Of a DNA stretch of 61,240 nt, positions 57,326-61,240 are shown in pieces. The stretch is from contig JAHEMR010000009.1 in assembly GCA_024643545.1 (NCBI GenBank), forward strand, positions 1-61,240, in the 5' to 3' direction. Under the pieces are notes generated by a model, which saw only the letters and a program-made list of their open reading frames with translations, did not search any database and was not told where the DNA came from. The stretch's first letter is position 1. Each line of letters opens with the position of its first letter. This DNA is from Crocinitomicaceae bacterium. GTDB lineage: Bacteria > Bacteroidota > Bacteroidia > Flavobacteriales_D > Crocinitomicaceae. The position numbers were made by a program, and so were the translations under genes.

Positions 57326-59029
57326 TCAAAGCTTGATAATTACCCTTCTGTTTTTTGCTCTTCCTTCCGTTGTTGCATTGTCTGCAGCTGGGGTTGTTTC
57401 ACCTTTTGCAACAACCTTAATGTTCTTTTGATCGATTCCGGCATCCAACAACAATTGCATGATATGGTTTGCGCGTTTAAGAGATAGCTTTTCGTTGAAG
57501 GTAAGGGAACCTTTGCTGTCGGTATGACCTTCGATCACAATAACCCCATTGTAAGACTTGATTTTCACGGCGAAGGATTTTAATTTCGCTAGTTCTTCCG
57601 CACTTAAATCAAAGCGATTAAATCCAAAGTACAACGTGATTGGGTAATTCAGTGCGATCATTGACGATACGATGGTATCAGGTATGGAATAATGCGCAAC
57701 GATTTCATTTAGGTCACCTGTATTAATGTTTCCTTTCGTTACGTATTCTGTCAATTTTTCCTCAAAAAACACCTTTTCTTCGGTAACGTTCGCTTGATTT
57801 TCCTTGATCTGTTTGTTTAAATTTGATTCGGGTAAATAAGCTTGTTTGATTTCTGTTGGAATCTTCGAAATCGTTTCTGGTGCGAAAACAGCTGTTTCAT
57901 TGATTAACTCTTCGTAGATTTTTATTTTCTCCTTGAAGGATAAGAAAGACGAAGTATCCACATAGTTACTCATGTCCTCTTTTCGTTTATTGAGTTCACC
58001 CATCAATGCGAGCATTTGCTTTTGTTGACTTTCTAATTTTTCAATGGCTGCAGCCATTAAAATAGCTTCTGGTGATCCTTCTTTAAATTGTTTCGCTAGG
58101 TTTTTCATCCCTTCGATGATGGAAATAAGTTCATCGTCCTGTGTGGTCGTTATTTTTACAACCGGAGGAAGGTAAAATTCAAAGATGTCGTCTTGCACAC
58201 CCTTCGATGTTCGATTACTAGAAAGGTATCCGCTTTTGTCATCAACAAAGACTAAGGAAAAGTCGTCATGATTGGTATTGAATGGCTCGCTTAATAATTC
58301 CAATTTCCCTTCAGCATCCCATGTGTAAAGATCTAAACCACCAATCCCGCCTGGACGATTTGAGGTGAAGTAAATTTTTTCATTGTGAATCGATGGAAAA
58401 AGTTCATTTGAAACACTGTTCAAACCTTTAATAATCTCCGGTTTACCAAATACTCCTTTACTGAATGAAACTTTATAAATATCAAATCCAGTAGAGTCCA
58501 TTCCTACATCACTCGAGAAATAAAGTGTGGAAGTGAGCTCGTCAAAATACGGGTGCATGCAGCTATATTCACGGCTATTTAATGGAAATGGAATCGGGTC
58601 AGCGTAGGTACCATCTTTCAGTTCTTTCGACCAATAGATGCCCATCATTCCGTTTTGGTAACCTTCGCTCGTGTTGGAGAAAAATAATACAGAATCCTTC
58701 TTTGAATAGGAAATTGGACCATCATACCATTGTGAATTGATGGAAACTTCCTCACCTGATGAATTCTTAACAAGTTTCGCTTCTTTAAACCCACAGGCAT
58801 TCACTTCGAATACATCTGTAAATCGATATCCACTGTATTTGTCTCTTTTCTTAACAGATGAACTATCCTTATAATCCGAAACAAAATACATCTTACCTCC
58901 AATAAAGCGCAGTGCATAGTCATTACCCGTTGAATTGAAACAAGTAGGATTTAACAATACTCTTTTGTCTTGCTGTGCGTGAACAGAAAGGGAACAAAGA
59001 AAGATGATCAAAAAGGACAATCTTTTCAT
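57326..59029 (-). CDS. PD40 beta-propeller/OmpA-family protein
   Basis: A 567-residue exported protein. A signal peptide (MKRLSFLIIFLCSLSVHAQ) is followed by WD40-like PD40 repeats (YFVSDYKD, YFSSDVGMDSTGFDIYKV, IYFTSNRPGGIGGLDLYTW), a helical linker and a C-terminal OmpA peptidoglycan-binding domain (YFGFNRFDLSAEELAKLKSFA, EGHTDSKGS, LSLKRANHIMQLLLDAGI, GRAKNRRVIIKL). Proteins of this layout accompany T9SS adhesins and PorP/SprF. I use the ATG at 59029, 5 nt after the SprF stop, not the upstream TTG. Confidence 0.9.
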   Translation of the reverse strand: MKRLSFLIIFLCSLSVHAQQDKRVLLNPTCFNSTGNDYALRFIGGKMYFVSDYKDSSSVKKRDKYSGYRFTDVFEVNACGFKEAKLVKNSSGEEVSINSQWYDGPISYSKKDSVLFFSNTSEGYQNGMMGIYWSKELKDGTYADPIPFPLNSREYSCMHPYFDELTSTLYFSSDVGMDSTGFDIYKVSFSKGVFGKPEIIKGLNSVSNELFPSIHNEKIYFTSNRPGGIGGLDLYTWDAEGKLELLSEPFNTNHDDFSLVFVDDKSGYLSSNRTSKGVQDDIFEFYLPPVVKITTTQDDELISIIEGMKNLAKQFKEGSPEAILMAAAIEKLESQQKQMLALMGELNKRKEDMSNYVDTSSFLSFKEKIKIYEELINETAVFAPETISKIPTEIKQAYLPESNLNKQIKENQANVTEEKVFFEEKLTEYVTKGNINTGDLNEIVAHYSIPDTIVSSMIALNYPITLYFGFNRFDLSAEELAKLKSFAVKIKSYNGVIVIEGHTDSKGSLTFNEKLSLKRANHIMQLLLDAGIDQKNIKVVAKGETTPAADNATTEGRAKNRRVIIKL

Positions 59030-59034
59030 CTGAA

Positions 59035-59964
59035 TCAATTGAAAAATCGTGGATTTCTAAAACCGAATTTCTTCTTGCTCTTTCCAAAATTTAATCGAAG
59101 TGCCAATTCATGCGATTGTGAGGTTGCACGATTTAATTTCGTTGTAGGGTAGGTATATCCGTATCCAATGTACAGTCCATTATCTAATTCTACACCGAAG
59201 ATAACTCCAGCACCACCTTTGTATTGATAGGTGAGTCCAAAATCGATTCGCTTGTCATAAGTTACCAATCCGGTTAAGTCAATGTAAGGAGGGAAAGAGG
59301 TAACATATCGGTAAACGAGATTTGGACGTAATTGCCAATCGTGGTTTAATTCGAAAACACCACCAGTATAAGCGACAATACTTGTGCTATGAACGAATTT
59401 GTCCATATTCGCATTAGCGAAATTAACCTTCCCTAATAGTGGTTGAGAGATACCTAAGTAGAAATTTTTACTATACAATAACCCACCCATACCGGCTCTT
59501 AATTGCGTGCCAGTATTCAACATAGTTTGCATGTGCGGGTCATTCAGAACGGTTGTGTTTAAAGACGCAAGATCTACGGTTACATTGGAAATCATTGCTG
59601 AAATCCCAATTGATGCTGCCCAATTTTTCGATAATTTCAAATGATAGGCACTGGATAAACCTAATCGAGTTGTTTTAACAGGTCCAATTTCGTCGTTCAT
59701 CGTCACAAATCCGAGACCCATTTGATCGGAAAGATTAAAATTTCCAGTTGCACTTAAGGTTTTAGGTGCACCTTGAATCCCTCCCCAAGAGTTAATTCCG
59801 TGAACAGTTACTTGGTTTCGATCAATCGCTCCAGTTTGTGCTGGATTTAAGATAATCGCATTGAATTGATTCTGACGGAAAGATGGGTCAGATTGTGCTT
59901 GGATTGCTTCACAAATTGTTGTCAAAGCAAAAAGGACAAGTAATTTATTTCTGAATAAGTTCAT
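59035..59964 (-). CDS. PorP/SprF family T9SS outer-membrane protein
   Basis: A 309-residue barrel of the PorP/SprF family that partners with type B T9SS adhesins and fixes them at the cell surface. Signal peptide to AIQAQ, then DPSFRQNQFNAIILNPAQTGAIDRNQVTVHGINSWGGIQGAPKTLSATGNFNLSDQMGLGFVTMNDEIGPV and the family's C-terminal YIGYGYTYPTTKLNRATSQSHELALRLNF. It sits between its likely substrate (upstream, right edge) and an OmpA protein, 11 nt and 5 nt away. Confidence 0.93.
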   Translation of the reverse strand: MNLFRNKLLVLFALTTICEAIQAQSDPSFRQNQFNAIILNPAQTGAIDRNQVTVHGINSWGGIQGAPKTLSATGNFNLSDQMGLGFVTMNDEIGPVKTTRLGLSSAYHLKLSKNWAASIGISAMISNVTVDLASLNTTVLNDPHMQTMLNTGTQLRAGMGGLLYSKNFYLGISQPLLGKVNFANANMDKFVHSTSIVAYTGGVFELNHDWQLRPNLVYRYVTSFPPYIDLTGLVTYDKRIDFGLTYQYKGGAGVIFGVELDNGLYIGYGYTYPTTKLNRATSQSHELALRLNFGKSKKKFGFRNPRFFN

Positions 59965-59975
59965 AATGCTGTTAT

Positions 59976-61240
59976 TTATTTTACTCTGTTGATGTAAACG
60001 TATCCTGTTAATATTTCTGTTGAATCAAGTTCAAGAACATAGAAATAAGTTCCGTCAGGTAATTCATGACCATTTAAACTTGACGTTCCGTCCCAATCGT
60101 TGTTATAAGAACCATTGCTATATACCTCGTTTCCATATCGGTTGAAAATGGATAAATCGATGCGTGTGTAGTTGTTCATTCCAGGGATAACAAACAAGTC
60201 ATTGATTCCATCTCCATCTGGAGTAAATCCGGAAGGAACAACAGGAGTTGTGGTGTTAATATCGTCATCACATGCATCATCAATCGAATCAAAGTCAGCA
60301 TCAATTCCACTGTATGTTACTGTCACATTAATGATTGACTCTGTTGTATTTCCATGATCATCTGTAACAATTACAGTTACTTTGTTCACTCCTAAATCCG
60401 CACAACTAAATGTATTCGGTATAATTTCAAATGTGATGCCTCCACAGTTGTCTGATGAACCACCGTCAATCATTGCTGATGTAACCAACGCATCTGATCC
60501 TACAGGTAATTGAATCGTCAAGTCATTGAGAATCGCTGTTGGTGCAACTAAATCTTCTACCGTAATTAATTGAATTAGGGAAGTTTGATTTCCAGAATTA
60601 TCCGTTGCGGTCCAAGTTACTTGTGTTGTTCCTGCTGGGAATGTAGCTGGAGCATTATTCACAATGGATAGAATACCACAGTTATCCGTTGCCGTCGCTT
60701 GACCAATAGATACATTGATCGCATCACATCCTGAATTGGATACCACGTTTAAATCACTTGGAATTGTAATAACAGGCGCAATGTTGTCAATAATGGTCAC
60801 AAGTTGTGTTGTTGTTGCTGTATTACCAGCATTATCGCTGATTGTCCAAGTAACCGTTGTATTACCTAAAGGATAAATTGGAGGAGCATCGTTACTAACT
60901 CCTGAAATCGAACAGTTGTCGTTAATATTAGGTGTTCCTAAAACAACGCCAATTGCTTGACAGCCAAAATTAGCATTGAACACTACATCTGCAGGAGCAA
61001 TAATGCTTGGGTTTTCCGTATCGTTTACAGTTACCGTGAAGCTTGCAGTTGTTGTATGCCCTGCAGCATCTGTTGCGGTGTAAGTAACGGTTGTTGTACC
61101 TAAACTAAATACAGATCCTGAAGCATGGTTTGTTGTTAAGGTCACACCTGCACAGTTATCCGTAGCGGTAGGTGCAGTCCAAGTAACGGTTGCATTACAA
61201 GAACCTGTTGTGTTACCAACGGTGATGTTCGCTGGAATAC
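59976..61240 (-). CDS. HYR-repeat T9SS type B adhesin (5' end beyond the window)
   Basis: The C-terminal 421 residues of a larger surface protein; the frame stays open to the right edge. It is made of HYR repeats of about 80 residues with the pattern ATDNCG, P(A/P)xFPxGTTxVTWTATDxxGN, VTVxDxxxPxI, then a type B (CHU_C) sorting domain with PSGFTPDGDGINDLFVIPG, FNRYGNEVY and LPDGTYFYVLEL. HYR modules are adhesive, and the linked PorP/SprF gene supports export through T9SS. The N-terminus and full length are not visible. Confidence 0.9.
   Translation of the reverse strand, partial: IPANITVGNTTGSCNATVTWTAPTATDNCAGVTLTTNHASGSVFSLGTTTVTYTATDAAGHTTTASFTVTVNDTENPSIIAPADVVFNANFGCQAIGVVLGTPNINDNCSISGVSNDAPPIYPLGNTTVTWTISDNAGNTATTTQLVTIIDNIAPVITIPSDLNVVSNSGCDAINVSIGQATATDNCGILSIVNNAPATFPAGTTQVTWTATDNSGNQTSLIQLITVEDLVAPTAILNDLTIQLPVGSDALVTSAMIDGGSSDNCGGITFEIIPNTFSCADLGVNKVTVIVTDDHGNTTESIINVTVTYSGIDADFDSIDDACDDDINTTTPVVPSGFTPDGDGINDLFVIPGMNNYTRIDLSIFNRYGNEVYSNGSYNNDWDGTSSLNGHELPDGTYFYVLELDSTEILTGYVYINRVK
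60541..61240 (-). repeat. HYR tandem repeats
   Basis: At least three complete units and part of a fourth of about 80 residues, each with a Cys pair and the FPxGTTxVTWTATDxxGN strand. Identical phrases recur at protein and DNA level, so length variation by recombination is plausible. The array continues past the edge. Confidence 0.85.

Overview
The window looks like chromosomal DNA of a Flavobacteriales-type Bacteroidota (Crocinitomicaceae/Fluviicola-like is my guess from gene content, not a measured placement). Evidence: type IX secretion (T9SS) cargo with type A and type B sorting domains, a PorP/SprF protein, a TonB-dependent receptor paired with a DUF4249 lipoprotein, a long Bacteroidota-style SecA with a CPCG zinc tail, few Shine-Dalgarno sequences, and repeated TAnnTTTG (-7) promoter boxes, two of them with a TTTG element exactly 19 nt upstream. 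Genes are dense, often overlap by 1, 4, 8 or 11 nt, and several convergent stops lie 1-3 nt apart. I saw no rRNA, tRNA, CRISPR array, transposase or prophage genes.

Layout. 1-1.4 kb: xerD and aroQ start back to back, 2 nt apart. 1.5-4.4 kb: four overlapping genes encode two paralogous multi-pass membrane proteins, a small histidine kinase and a LuxR-type response regulator. 4.6-7.9 kb: a TonB-dependent receptor and DUF4249 lipoprotein; a 64-nt copy of the lipoprotein's 5' end lies just beyond the receptor's stop. 8.1-14.4 kb: a T9SS type B adhesin, a PorT-like barrel, a secreted VWA protein, a ZIP transporter and a MazF-type toxin-antitoxin pair with a perfect operator-like palindrome. 14.5-17.3 kb: a phosphohexomutase and ornithine aminotransferase. 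17.4-24.6 kb: dabA, dabB, a SulP transporter with STAS domain and a DUF2490 barrel, an apparent inorganic-carbon uptake operon. 24.6-27.9 kb: a GH109-type glycosidase, nucleotidyltransferase and NahK-like kinase in overlapping frames, which together read as an N-acetylhexosamine salvage cassette.

27.9-45.7 kb is mostly housekeeping: kdsC-like phosphatase, DUF2520 protein, secA, guaA, a LysM/PBP1 fusion, hemF, a double-VOC protein, a phosphodiesterase-like lipoprotein, an unlisted 56-residue protein ending in CVGCGS, a WYL regulator, flavin reductase, FrnE-like DsbA, GH3 with PA14, and a GH25 muramidase. 45.8-57 kb holds a LamG T9SS protein and many secreted or lipid-anchored proteins, several acting on the cell wall (M15 peptidase, L,D-transpeptidase) and several unknown (a paralog pair; a lipoprotein pair overlapping by 41 nt), plus a J-domain/KTSC fusion. 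57.3 kb to the right edge is a T9SS surface module: an HYR-repeat type B adhesin (cut by the edge), PorP/SprF, and a PD40-OmpA protein, closed by a strong terminator.

Best candidates for something undescribed are the membrane-protein/two-component operon, whose upstream DNA shares a 12-mer with the neighbouring receptor operon, the DAB-SulP operon, and the 56-residue CVGCGS protein. All functions are inferred from motifs read by eye; no database search was run.
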